From positions 1,830,615 to 1,894,614 of the forward strand of contig CP074575.1 in the NCBI GenBank assembly GCA_018394315.1: DNA of 64,000 nucleotides, read 5' to 3'. This stretch comes from Mycoplasmatota bacterium (GTDB lineage: Bacteria; Bacillota_I; Bacilli_A; MAG-NZ). Shown one piece after another: positions 37,008 to 44,535 of this stretch (the stretch's first letter is position 1; the number at the start of each line of letters is the position of its first letter). Position numbers and translations under genes: made by a program. Below the pieces are notes generated by a model. The model was not told the origin of the DNA. It worked only from the letters and a program-made list of their open reading frames with translations, and did not search any database.

Positions 37008-37859
37008 TTACTTAACTATCCAAGATAACCCAAGTCCACCTCTTCCTAAATGAACGCCTAATACTGGAGTAATTTCCCTTGAAATAAATACCCTTGCATT
37101 TTCAAATTTCTCTTCAAGCCTTGACTTTAATTTTAATGCATTCACTTTCGTTGAAATATAAGAGATTCTAATATGTAATAATTCTTTTAAAGAGATTGTT
37201 CTTTCTATTCTATTAATTATGAACTCAAAGACTCTTTTAGTACTTCTTACCTTTCCTGCGATAAAAATTTTTCCAACTCTGTCTAACTCCATAATTGGTT
37301 TTACTCTCATTATAGTACCTATGATTGCTTTTGTTTTAGATACTCTCCCTGATTTCAGAATAGCTTCAAAGTTGTCTATAGTAAAAATTGTATTTAATTT
37401 ATTAGCTTTTTCTTCCATAATCGTAGAAATAACATTGTAATCAGAATTTTCATGCATTAGATCTTTTAACTCCTCAAGAAGTAATTCACCGCCCATTGCT
37501 GACGTTCTTGAATCGATCACCTTGATATTAGCATCTTTAGCCATTTCACACGCAATATTTGCTGATTGATATGTACCACTAATTCCACTTGAAACAGTAA
37601 AGCATATAATATTGCTTATACCTTTTTCTAATAATTTATTAAATGCTTCTAAGAATGCTTCGGGGGTTGGCTGAGATGTAGTTACTTTCTTATTATCATC
37701 CAAAGCATCAAAAATATCTTCACATGATATATCAACACCATCTGTATATATTCTATTTTCTATAATAATATTAAGATTTACTACTTCCATTTCTAAATAA
37801 TCTAGTAGTTCTTTATTTAAACAAAAAGTACTATCTACTACAATTCCTATCTTACTCAT
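37008..37859 (-). CDS. DegV-family fatty-acid-binding protein
   Basis: This 283-residue DegV protein binds a long-chain fatty acid and in many Firmicutes presents it to the FakA kinase. Landmarks are IGIVVDSTFCL at the N-terminus, VTTSQPTPEAF, and the fatty-acid headgroup segment TVSSGISGTYQSA. The C-terminal HLGRGGLGLSWI matches the family. It starts at ATG 37859, behind AAGGAGG, and overlaps the preceding GNAT gene by 8 bases. No FakA lies in the window. Confidence 0.9.
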   Translation of the reverse strand: MSKIGIVVDSTFCLNKELLDYLEMEVVNLNIIIENRIYTDGVDISCEDIFDALDDNKKVTTSQPTPEAFLEAFNKLLEKGISNIICFTVSSGISGTYQSANIACEMAKDANIKVIDSRTSAMGGELLLEELKDLMHENSDYNVISTIMEEKANKLNTIFTIDNFEAILKSGRVSKTKAIIGTIMRVKPIMELDRVGKIFIAGKVRSTKRVFEFIINRIERTISLKELLHIRISYISTKVNALKLKSRLEEKFENARVFISREITPVLGVHLGRGGLGLSWIVK

Positions 37860-38406
37860 TACTTTTTCCTCCTTGTAATCTTTCAAAATACTCATCTTTT
37901 ATAATTGAATATATTATTCTATCAACGATTTCTCCTGTTGCGATTTTATCTTCTTTTCTTAATATGCCCTCTTTGGTAAATCCCAATTTTTGAGCAACTC
38001 TCTCACTCGTTTTATTAAATGGATAATGACTCATAGCTACTCTATCCATGTTAAGTTCTTCAAATAAATACTTTATTACTACATTACAAGCTTCAGTAAT
38101 GTATCCATTATTCCAGTAATCATAATTTAATTCAAACCCGATATGTCTTTCTATAATATCATTGTAGGTTAAGTTGTATGCTCCTATAGCTCCAATTACT
38201 TTTCTATTAGATTTCAGTTCTATAACTAATATGTCATCCCTTTTTATAAGTTTTTCTATTCGTTTCATCATCTCGAAAATATTATATACCTTTTTCGAAC
38301 CAGCTGGTATCTGCACCCTATCATCTGAAGAGTATTCATAAAGATCATTAACATCTTCTAACCTAACTCTTCTTAGGATTAATCTATCCGTTTCTAAATT
38401 TTTCAA
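37852..38406 (-). CDS. RimJ/RimL-type GNAT acetyltransferase
   Basis: The 184 residues begin NLETDRLILRRV, the standard opening of ribosomal-protein-type GNATs. The acetyl-CoA region is GFELNYDYWNNGYITEAC and the end is KTSERVAQKLGFTKEG. I start at TTG 38406, 7 bases after GGAGGT; the ATG at 38424 would place that ribosome site inside the gene. The gene overlaps degV by 8 bases. It could act on a ribosomal protein or a small molecule. Confidence 0.82.
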   Translation of the reverse strand: MKNLETDRLILRRVRLEDVNDLYEYSSDDRVQIPAGSKKVYNIFEMMKRIEKLIKRDDILVIELKSNRKVIGAIGAYNLTYNDIIERHIGFELNYDYWNNGYITEACNVVIKYLFEELNMDRVAMSHYPFNKTSERVAQKLGFTKEGILRKEDKIATGEIVDRIIYSIIKDEYFERLQGGKSNE

Positions 38407-38536
38407 CAGAACACCTCCGAACATATTATTTAGATTCTACAGAAATATAATTTTAGAAGTTTCATTAATAATTCATACCAAAAGTCCTATTTATTATAAA
38501 TTTTACCATATTAATATCATATTTTATATACAAAGA

Positions 38537-38575
38537 AAAGATGAAAAATATTTAATTATTACTTTTCACCTTTTT
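38537..38575 (-). terminator. Likely terminator of the MerR gene
   Basis: A stem GGTGAAAA / TTTTCATC with a long A/T loop is followed by a T-rich tract on the minus strand, 17 bases after the MerR stop. Confidence 0.45.
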
Positions 38576-38591
38576 TTAAAGAATTATATTT

Positions 38592-39308
38592 CTATTGATT
38601 ATCACAATAATAGTTTATAGCTAATTGTAAATAATTTGATAAACCTTGTTTGATATTGTCAATATTTTTTGTAAATCGTTTGTCAGTTACATATAACTCA
38701 CCAAGTCCTCTGAAAATTTGGATTGTACACTCATAAAAGTTTTCGCTTATAAATCTTCTCCAATCATCAATTGATGATTGGATGATTGAATCACTTACAT
38801 CTTTATCCATGTTTTTTGAAATCATCACAAAGATTTCGTTCATTTCTTTTTGAACATCGCTCCATTTTGCATCATCGAACTTATCCGTCTTTTTATGGCT
38901 TTGTATCGCTACATCACCATATTTTTTTATCGCTTCTTCCTTATATTTATTAAACTCTTTCTTACTAAATCTTTTAATCATATCTATTTCAAATCCTTTC
39001 GCTAACGTGTTATCAATTGACTCAATCAAACTTTCCACCCTCTCAATTTTTTTCTTAATCAACTCTCTATGAATAGAAAGAGCTTTTCTCTTATCCAAAT
39101 TTGATTTATCAATAATCAACATTATCTTAGATAATGGAAATCCTAATTCTCTAAGATATAAAATTTGAGATAATTTCGCTACATCCTCTTTTGAGTAAAA
39201 ACGATAGTTCGACTGATCCTTTCTAGGGCATAGTAAACCCAATTGATCATAATAATGAAGTGCTCTTACTGTTATTCCTGCCAAATTTGCTAATTCTTTA
39301 ACTCTCAC
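38592..39308 (-). CDS. MerR-family regulator with TipAS-type ligand domain
   Basis: The 238 residues contain a MerR winged helix (1-70, VKELANLAGITVRALHYYDQLGLL), a dimerising coiled coil (about 75-110) and a C-terminal TipAS domain of globin-like helices. TipAL and Mta proteins of this type bind thiopeptide or other cyclic drugs and activate transcription. It begins with GTG behind AAAGGGG. No resistance gene adjoins it, so its own promoter is the only visible target. The helical C-terminal domain assignment rests on ending and length rather than on strong motifs. Confidence 0.85.
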   Translation of the reverse strand: MRVKELANLAGITVRALHYYDQLGLLCPRKDQSNYRFYSKEDVAKLSQILYLRELGFPLSKIMLIIDKSNLDKRKALSIHRELIKKKIERVESLIESIDNTLAKGFEIDMIKRFSKKEFNKYKEEAIKKYGDVAIQSHKKTDKFDDAKWSDVQKEMNEIFVMISKNMDKDVSDSIIQSSIDDWRRFISENFYECTIQIFRGLGELYVTDKRFTKNIDNIKQGLSNYLQLAINYYCDNQ

Positions 39309-39324
39309 AGAATTACCCCTTTTT

Positions 39325-39355
39325 ATTATATTCTATAACGTAACGTTAGAGTCAA
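39325..39355 (-). promoter_or_regulatory. MerR-type promoter with 19-base spacer
   Basis: On the minus strand -35 TTGACT (39350-39355) and perfect -10 TATAAT (39325-39330) are separated by 19 bases. The spacer (39333-39349) contains the imperfect dyad CTAACGT, T, ACGTTATAG. Over-long spacers with a central dyad are the hallmark of promoters activated by MerR proteins through DNA distortion. Confidence 0.85.
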
Positions 39356-39365
39356 TATAAAAATA

Positions 39366-39388
39366 AAAAATCAGGGTTTTCACCCTGA
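39366..39388 (-). terminator. Terminator after phosphofructokinase gene
   Basis: A GC-containing stem TCAGGGT / ACCCTGA is followed on the minus strand by TTTTTTATTTTT. Confidence 0.85.
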
Positions 39389-40519
39389 CTAATTACCAAA
39401 ATTTATTCCAATTGCCTGACATGCATTAACTAGATCCCCATTTGGATCAACTTGTTTGTTTCCACCTTTTGAAGTTTCTCCAATTGCACCACTTCCCACT
39501 ACTTCTTCAAGTGACACATGTTGAATCTTATTGTCCTTATAAATTACCATTCGCGAATTCTTCCCACTCATAATTAAGTCTACTGAAGCAACTCCAAATT
39601 TGATTCCCAAAGATCTATCAAATTGTGATGTTACTCCACCTCTTTGAAGATAAGCTAGATTAGTATATCTTACTTCATGTGATGGAACTAATTCTTGTAA
39701 TTGTTTAGTAACCAAAGCACCTAACCCGCCTAAACGAATAGAATCTGCACTATCTTCGATAATTTCTCTTACGAATACATCTCCTCCGATAGGTTTTGCT
39801 CCCTCACTGACTACAATAATAGAAAAGAATTTACCAAAATTATCTCTTTCTTTAATTTTTTCCGCTACTTTGTTTAAATCATAAGGAATCTCTGGAATTA
39901 AAATAACATCAGCACTTCCTGCTAATCCACCTTCTATTGCTAACCAACCTGTATTTCTACCCATAACTTCAACTACCATAACTCTGTCATGCGAATACGC
40001 TGTTGTATGAATCTTATCTAGAGCATCCGTAATTGACTCTAATGATGTATTATAACCAAATGTAACATCAGTTGCTGGAAGGTCATTATCTATTGTTTTT
40101 GGAATACCTATAACAGTCATTCCTAACCTGGCGAAATCTCTTGCACTTGTTAGGGTACCATCTCCTCCTAACACTACTAATGCATCAACTCCTTCTTCTT
40201 CCATATTCTTAAGAGCTACATCCGAAACATCTTTATACGTTACAGTACCATCTGGATCTTTTAAAGCATAATTAAACAGATTATCTTTATTAGAACTTTT
40301 TAGAATCGTTCCACCTTGATGCATAATCCCTGAAACAGCTTTTAAGTCTAGTTTTATAAAGTCATTTGTGTATAATCCTGAATATCCTCTAAGATATCCT
40401 ATAACTTCTAAGCCATATTTATTAATTGCTGTTTTAGTTACTGCACTTATTACTGCATTTAAACCAGAGCAATCACCACCACCCGTGATTACACCTATTT
40501 TTTTTATCTTTTTATTCAT
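39389..40519 (-). CDS. 6-phosphofructokinase, mixed G/K substrate signature
   Basis: This enzyme phosphorylates fructose 6-phosphate in glycolysis. The 376 residues contain GGDCSGLNA, GGDGT (G121) and PKTIDNDLPA, with K141 and the catalytic D144, then MGRNTGWLA and YLQRGG. In this family the position corresponding to E. coli 104 is Gly in ATP enzymes and Asp in pyrophosphate enzymes. The position corresponding to 124 is Gly in most ATP enzymes and Lys in pyrophosphate enzymes. Here the pair is Gly/Lys, as in group III enzymes, several of which use ATP. ATG 40519 is preceded by GGAGG. The phosphate donor remains open, though ATP is more likely. Confidence 0.9.
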   Translation of the reverse strand: MNKKIKKIGVITGGGDCSGLNAVISAVTKTAINKYGLEVIGYLRGYSGLYTNDFIKLDLKAVSGIMHQGGTILKSSNKDNLFNYALKDPDGTVTYKDVSDVALKNMEEEGVDALVVLGGDGTLTSARDFARLGMTVIGIPKTIDNDLPATDVTFGYNTSLESITDALDKIHTTAYSHDRVMVVEVMGRNTGWLAIEGGLAGSADVILIPEIPYDLNKVAEKIKERDNFGKFFSIIVVSEGAKPIGGDVFVREIIEDSADSIRLGGLGALVTKQLQELVPSHEVRYTNLAYLQRGGVTSQFDRSLGIKFGVASVDLIMSGKNSRMVIYKDNKIQHVSLEEVVGSGAIGETSKGGNKQVDPNGDLVNACQAIGINFGN

Positions 40520-40570
40520 GTAAACCTCCATTTCAGTTTCATCAAATTTTATCATATTTTACACCAAAAG

Positions 40571-42151
40571 TTAATTATTATCGATAGCTCTTTCTATAAT
40601 TTTTTCACTTATTTTAATCCCATCAACTGCAGCAGATACAATTCCTCCTGCATAACCGCAACCTTCCCCACATGGATACAAATTTAAAATATTGACACTC
40701 ATAAGACTTTTAACATCTCTTACTATTCTTATAGGAGAAGAACTCCTAGTCTCAACTCCAGTTAAGATTGCATCATCCAAAGAAAAACTCTTTACTCTTT
40801 TATTAAAAAACTCAAGTGAATCAACTATAGCTTTATTAATTTCATCTGAGTAAATCTCTCTTAGATTGGCAAACGTGGTACCAATTTTGTATGATGGATT
40901 AATATCTCCTATCTTTTCAGTCTTCTTATTATTTATAAAATCCACAACTCTTTGTACAGGTGCATTATAATTTTTTCCACCTAACAAAAACGCTTTTCTT
41001 TCCATCTCTCGTTGGAAATTCACTCCAGAAAATACATCATCACCTACATCATTACGGTCAATTGTTACTAGTATCGCACTATTTGCATTTGGCATATCTC
41101 TTGCATATTCACTCATACCATTCACAACAACAGTATTTATTTCACTTTGTGAAGGGACAACAATTCCTCCAGGACACATGCAAAATGTATAAACTCCCCT
41201 TCCATTAGCTTGGTTAGTTAATTTATATTCTGCTGGTCCTAGTCTTGGATTGTTGTACTCATTACCATATTGTGCTCTATTTATTAGTAATTGTGGATGC
41301 TCAATTCTAAAACCTACAGCAAAAGGTTTTTGTTCAATCCTAACTCCTGACTCATAAAGCATCTTAAATGTATCTCTTGAGCTATGTCCAATTGCTAATA
41401 CTACATAATCATAATTTTTTTTCATTCCATTAACAACTATTCCTACAATTGATTCATTTTCAATTATTACATTTTCTAATTTAGTATTAAAATAAATACT
41501 TGCACCTAATTTACGGGTTTTATTTCTAATATTCTTGACCACTTCTCTTAGCTTATCCGTCCCTATATGCGGATTATGCACATATGAAATCTCATTAGGA
41601 GCCCCTGCAAGAATCAACTCATCAAGAACCTTTGTTGTTCTGATGTTTTTGTTTCTAGAAGTTAACTTTCCATCTGAAAAAGTTCCAGCTCCACCCTCTC
41701 CGAATTGTACATTAGACTCTGTGTTTAGATTTCTGTTAATCCAAAAGTCGTTAACGGATTTTATTCTTTTTTCTATTTCTTCCCCTCGTTCATAAACATC
41801 AACTGTAAATCCAGCTTCAGCCAGGCACATAGCAGAATACATACCCGCAGGACCATAACCAATTACGGCTACTTTTTTGTTTGTGGAGATCTTCTTAATA
41901 TCATATCGGTGTTCATTATATACCATTACATTTTTTATGTTTCGTTTTAGAACAACCGTCTCATTTTTAAGTTCTAGTCCAATATTAAATTGATAAATTA
42001 TATTTTCTTTTTTCCTTGCATCTAAACTTCTCTTAAGAATAACGAAATCAACAATATCATCTATATTGATCCCTAAATATTTGGCACACTTTTTCTTCAG
42101 TTTTCTTTCATCACTATTAATTGATAGCTTAAGTCCTGTTATTTGCAGCAT
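40571..42151 (-). CDS. FAD-dependent dehydrogenase of the COG2509 type
   Basis: This 526-residue flavoprotein has an N-terminal domain of about 90 residues and then the dinucleotide loop VIGYGPAGMYSAMCLAEAG (about 94-113). GEGGAGTFSDGKLTSR and VVLAIGHSSRDTF follow, and the C-terminal FAD motif is NLYPCGEGCGYAGGIVSAAVDG. Members of this widely conserved bacterial family have no established substrate. A Cys-rich CMCPGG near residue 330 and CGEGCG near residue 500 may be redox-active. It precedes the phosphofructokinase gene by 51 bases in the same direction. Confidence 0.85.
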   Translation of the reverse strand: MLQITGLKLSINSDERKLKKKCAKYLGINIDDIVDFVILKRSLDARKKENIIYQFNIGLELKNETVVLKRNIKNVMVYNEHRYDIKKISTNKKVAVIGYGPAGMYSAMCLAEAGFTVDVYERGEEIEKRIKSVNDFWINRNLNTESNVQFGEGGAGTFSDGKLTSRNKNIRTTKVLDELILAGAPNEISYVHNPHIGTDKLREVVKNIRNKTRKLGASIYFNTKLENVIIENESIVGIVVNGMKKNYDYVVLAIGHSSRDTFKMLYESGVRIEQKPFAVGFRIEHPQLLINRAQYGNEYNNPRLGPAEYKLTNQANGRGVYTFCMCPGGIVVPSQSEINTVVVNGMSEYARDMPNANSAILVTIDRNDVGDDVFSGVNFQREMERKAFLLGGKNYNAPVQRVVDFINNKKTEKIGDINPSYKIGTTFANLREIYSDEINKAIVDSLEFFNKRVKSFSLDDAILTGVETRSSSPIRIVRDVKSLMSVNILNLYPCGEGCGYAGGIVSAAVDGIKISEKIIERAIDNN

Positions 42152-42182
42152 CTATATCACCTTCATATTAATACTACCATAA

Positions 42183-42206
42183 AAAAGAAAAGTCGTTACC
42201 GACTTT
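42183..42206 (-). terminator. Terminator after the YheC/D operon
   Basis: A perfect 7-bp stem AAAGTCG / CGACTTT with a 4-base loop is followed by TCTTTTTT on the minus strand, just beyond the ATP-grasp stop. Confidence 0.8.
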
Positions 42207-42217
42207 CTATAAATCTA

Positions 42218-43540
42218 TTAATAAATTTTGAATCCAGACTTTATTGTTGAATATAATAGAGGCCTATATCTAATTTTTAAATAACTTGAGTAGTCTAGTG
42301 ATTTAAACCCAGTAAAACTCGGACGGACATTAGCCTCTAGTAGCCATAGATTTTTTTTCTTATCAATGGCTATGTCCATCCCAAATTCAATATATTTTCT
42401 ATCTGATTCAATATGCCTTGCCGTATCAATACAAAGTTTAATAATTTTCTTTTTATATTGAAGGGTTTCACCCAGTTCAAGTTTAAAAACTTTTGTTAGA
42501 GTAAATATTAGTCCTTTAATATAGCTTCCTTGTGCGACATTTGTTATTTCCTTTCCTGTAGATACTCTGCACTCTATCCCAGTGCAATCCCATTTGTCAT
42601 TAAGATTCTTTTGAATGACAACTCTTATATCAAATTTTCCACCATCTAGTTCAGCCAAATCGATATACTCCTGAACCAAGTAATTATGGAAAAACATTGG
42701 ATTTTTGTTAAAAAAGTTCCTCAAGGCACTCAAGTCATTAAAGGTCCGCATTTTCCCATCCTTAACCCTATAGTCATATACTATAAAGTTCTTATCTGTC
42801 TCTTCTATTACACATATCCCTCTTCCTCTTGAAGAATTGGTAGGTTTTAATATTACTTTTCTATATTTATATAAAAAATCATCGACTAATTCAAAATCTT
42901 TACATTTACTTGTTTTTGGTAAATATCTGCTTAGTTTTTTATTTCTTTTAATTAAATTATAAAAATCTCCTTTTATTAATTTATCGGAATTATATATTTC
43001 ATTTCCTAAAACAGCTTTTAACTTCTTGATATCATTCGTATGATGTCTAAAACTTCTTCTGTATAATATTTTTGGTAGCGGAAACTCACCAAATATCCAT
43101 CCATTTTCAGGATGATAGTAAAGTCCACACGCAGTCATTTTATCATAATCTATATTTTTGGGAGTAAATGCTGTAACTAAGCCTTGTATTTTATCATAAA
43201 TCCCTAATCTATCAAGATATCTTTCCATATGTTGAATTGTATACATTTCTGCACTATTTCCAAGAAGAAATCCTATAATTGGACCTATTTCAATTATCCC
43301 TTTCCTTGTAAAAAACTGATACTTTAGATTACTGTCAATATACATCATTTCAATTATCTCATCTGGTAGCTTAATTTCATAACAGTCATTTATAAGAGCA
43401 TCAATACTGCTTTCGTAGTAAACAATTTCAATATCCTTCTTAATGTGACCTACTTTTATAAACTCTATTTTGTGTCTTTTTAGTGTTTTCGGAAAATAAG
43501 CTAGGTTATTACCACTACTAACTATCTTAACCCATCTCAA
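42218..43540 (-). CDS. YheC/YheD-family ATP-grasp protein
   Basis: The 440 residues have the YheC/YheD layout. An N-terminal domain ends in EIGPIIGFLLGNS (about 84-96). A linker with LPKILYRRSF follows, and then an ATP-grasp domain from about 180. The ATP-binding Lys is K232 in VILKPTNSSRGRG, and the metal-binding LLEANVRPSF has E402 and N404. In Bacillus these proteins are spore-coat associated, while related ATP-grasps form peptide-like bonds. No sporulation gene is near. It starts with TTG behind GGAAGGG and overlaps the preceding degenerate paralogue by 14 bases, so the pair is translated together. The product ligated is unknown. Confidence 0.85.
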   Translation of the reverse strand: MRWVKIVSSGNNLAYFPKTLKRHKIEFIKVGHIKKDIEIVYYESSIDALINDCYEIKLPDEIIEMMYIDSNLKYQFFTRKGIIEIGPIIGFLLGNSAEMYTIQHMERYLDRLGIYDKIQGLVTAFTPKNIDYDKMTACGLYYHPENGWIFGEFPLPKILYRRSFRHHTNDIKKLKAVLGNEIYNSDKLIKGDFYNLIKRNKKLSRYLPKTSKCKDFELVDDFLYKYRKVILKPTNSSRGRGICVIEETDKNFIVYDYRVKDGKMRTFNDLSALRNFFNKNPMFFHNYLVQEYIDLAELDGGKFDIRVVIQKNLNDKWDCTGIECRVSTGKEITNVAQGSYIKGLIFTLTKVFKLELGETLQYKKKIIKLCIDTARHIESDRKYIEFGMDIAIDKKKNLWLLEANVRPSFTGFKSLDYSSYLKIRYRPLLYSTIKSGFKIY

Positions 43541-44285
43541 AATTTTCCCTTCCTTTCATATGCATGAATGAGACAATCTTTAAAAGAGTATTTCTTATGT
43601 CGAATTGATTATACCCGCCTACTGTCATTATAAGTAATTCATTGTTTACAGTAATAGCAAAGTTAATAGTAAAGAGAATTATACTAGGGTAAAATCGCCT
43701 TAAAAAACGGACAATATCCCGCGAGACATCTTTAATTGTGTCATTGGATGCACTATTATCATACAAGAAACAATTTACTTTTACTATCTTTCTAATCATC
43801 TTTCTCTTAACATCGGTATAAAGAAGATTTCCTGAAGGGCTCATTATATCTAATTCATCAACTAGTTTACGTTTAAGATATATATTATCACTATTGCATT
43901 CATCGATTCTTTTTTCAATGTTTGTAACATACTTTCTCGTCTTACTAGATAATTTTAATATCTCGAATACAGAGATTTGGTCTAGTCTATTATGAGAATT
44001 AAACAAACTTATCCCATCAACAGCGTTAAGTTTTCTCAATTTGTTCATCTTATATTTTCGCTTCTCAGCCGAAAGGTTGAAAATGTGACTTGGAAGTTCA
44101 TATATACCATCATTTGCACCTTCAATATCTACCTTTATCCCAGAAAAGGTAACATTTTCTAGATAAATACTGTCCAAGTTTATGATAAAGAAAATCAAAT
44201 CAAGTTTAAATTCATAAACTAAATCATATATTATTTCCTTGTACTTATCAAGTGATTCTTTAACTACAATTATACCAATCTCCAA
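43527..44285 (-). CDS. Degenerate YheC/D-like partner protein
   Basis: These 252 residues show no obvious catalytic motif but parallel the neighbouring ATP-grasp protein. IYELPSHIFNLS near residue 61 and ISLFNSHNRLDQISVFEILK near 92-111 match the linker and start of the ATP-grasp region. IMSPSGNLLY near 147 stands where the ATP-binding Lys segment should be, without the Lys. ELLIMTVGGYNQF near the end replaces LLEANVRPSF. I read it as a shortened, inactive paralogue serving as a subunit or scaffold. It starts with TTG behind GAGGTGAGG. The homology is judged by eye and a profile search could overturn it. Confidence 0.6.
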   Translation of the reverse strand: MEIGIIVVKESLDKYKEIIYDLVYEFKLDLIFFIINLDSIYLENVTFSGIKVDIEGANDGIYELPSHIFNLSAEKRKYKMNKLRKLNAVDGISLFNSHNRLDQISVFEILKLSSKTRKYVTNIEKRIDECNSDNIYLKRKLVDELDIMSPSGNLLYTDVKRKMIRKIVKVNCFLYDNSASNDTIKDVSRDIVRFLRRFYPSIILFTINFAITVNNELLIMTVGGYNQFDIRNTLLKIVSFMHMKGRENFEMG

Positions 44286-44535
44286 TATATCCTCACCTCA
44301 AATCCAATAATATTATATGCACGTCTTAGCTTTACTGATAGGCATAGAAATGTAAAAAGCGAATCTAAAAGACCCGCATAAAAGTACAAACAAAATATAT
44401 ATTAGTTTTTCTTCATTTTTTTAGAATAATAAGCTCGCTTCCAACACTACAATATGGGTATAATTTATCGTAGTCAATAATTTGACCACAAACAGTACTT
44501 GAATTGTCTAAAAATAAAAGAAGTAATGTAATTTC
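44286..44535 (-). other. Intergenic region with hairpin and open frame after an ABC gene
   Basis: A minus-strand hairpin (GCGGGTCT / AGATTCGC then TTTTT) lies at 44356-44381. Between 44410 and 44535 the frame of the upstream ABC exporter stays open after its TAA for about 40 codons (ending YPYCSVGSELIILKK, then TGA). There is no separate start codon with a ribosome site. It may be a remnant of a C-terminal extension. Confidence 0.35.

Noticed and set aside
37000..37020. A second MarR-type half site resembling the marR operator near the degV stop
   Set aside because: CTAATATTTACTTAACTAT is similar, but it lies at the end of a coding region with no promoter nearby, so it is probably chance in AT-rich DNA.
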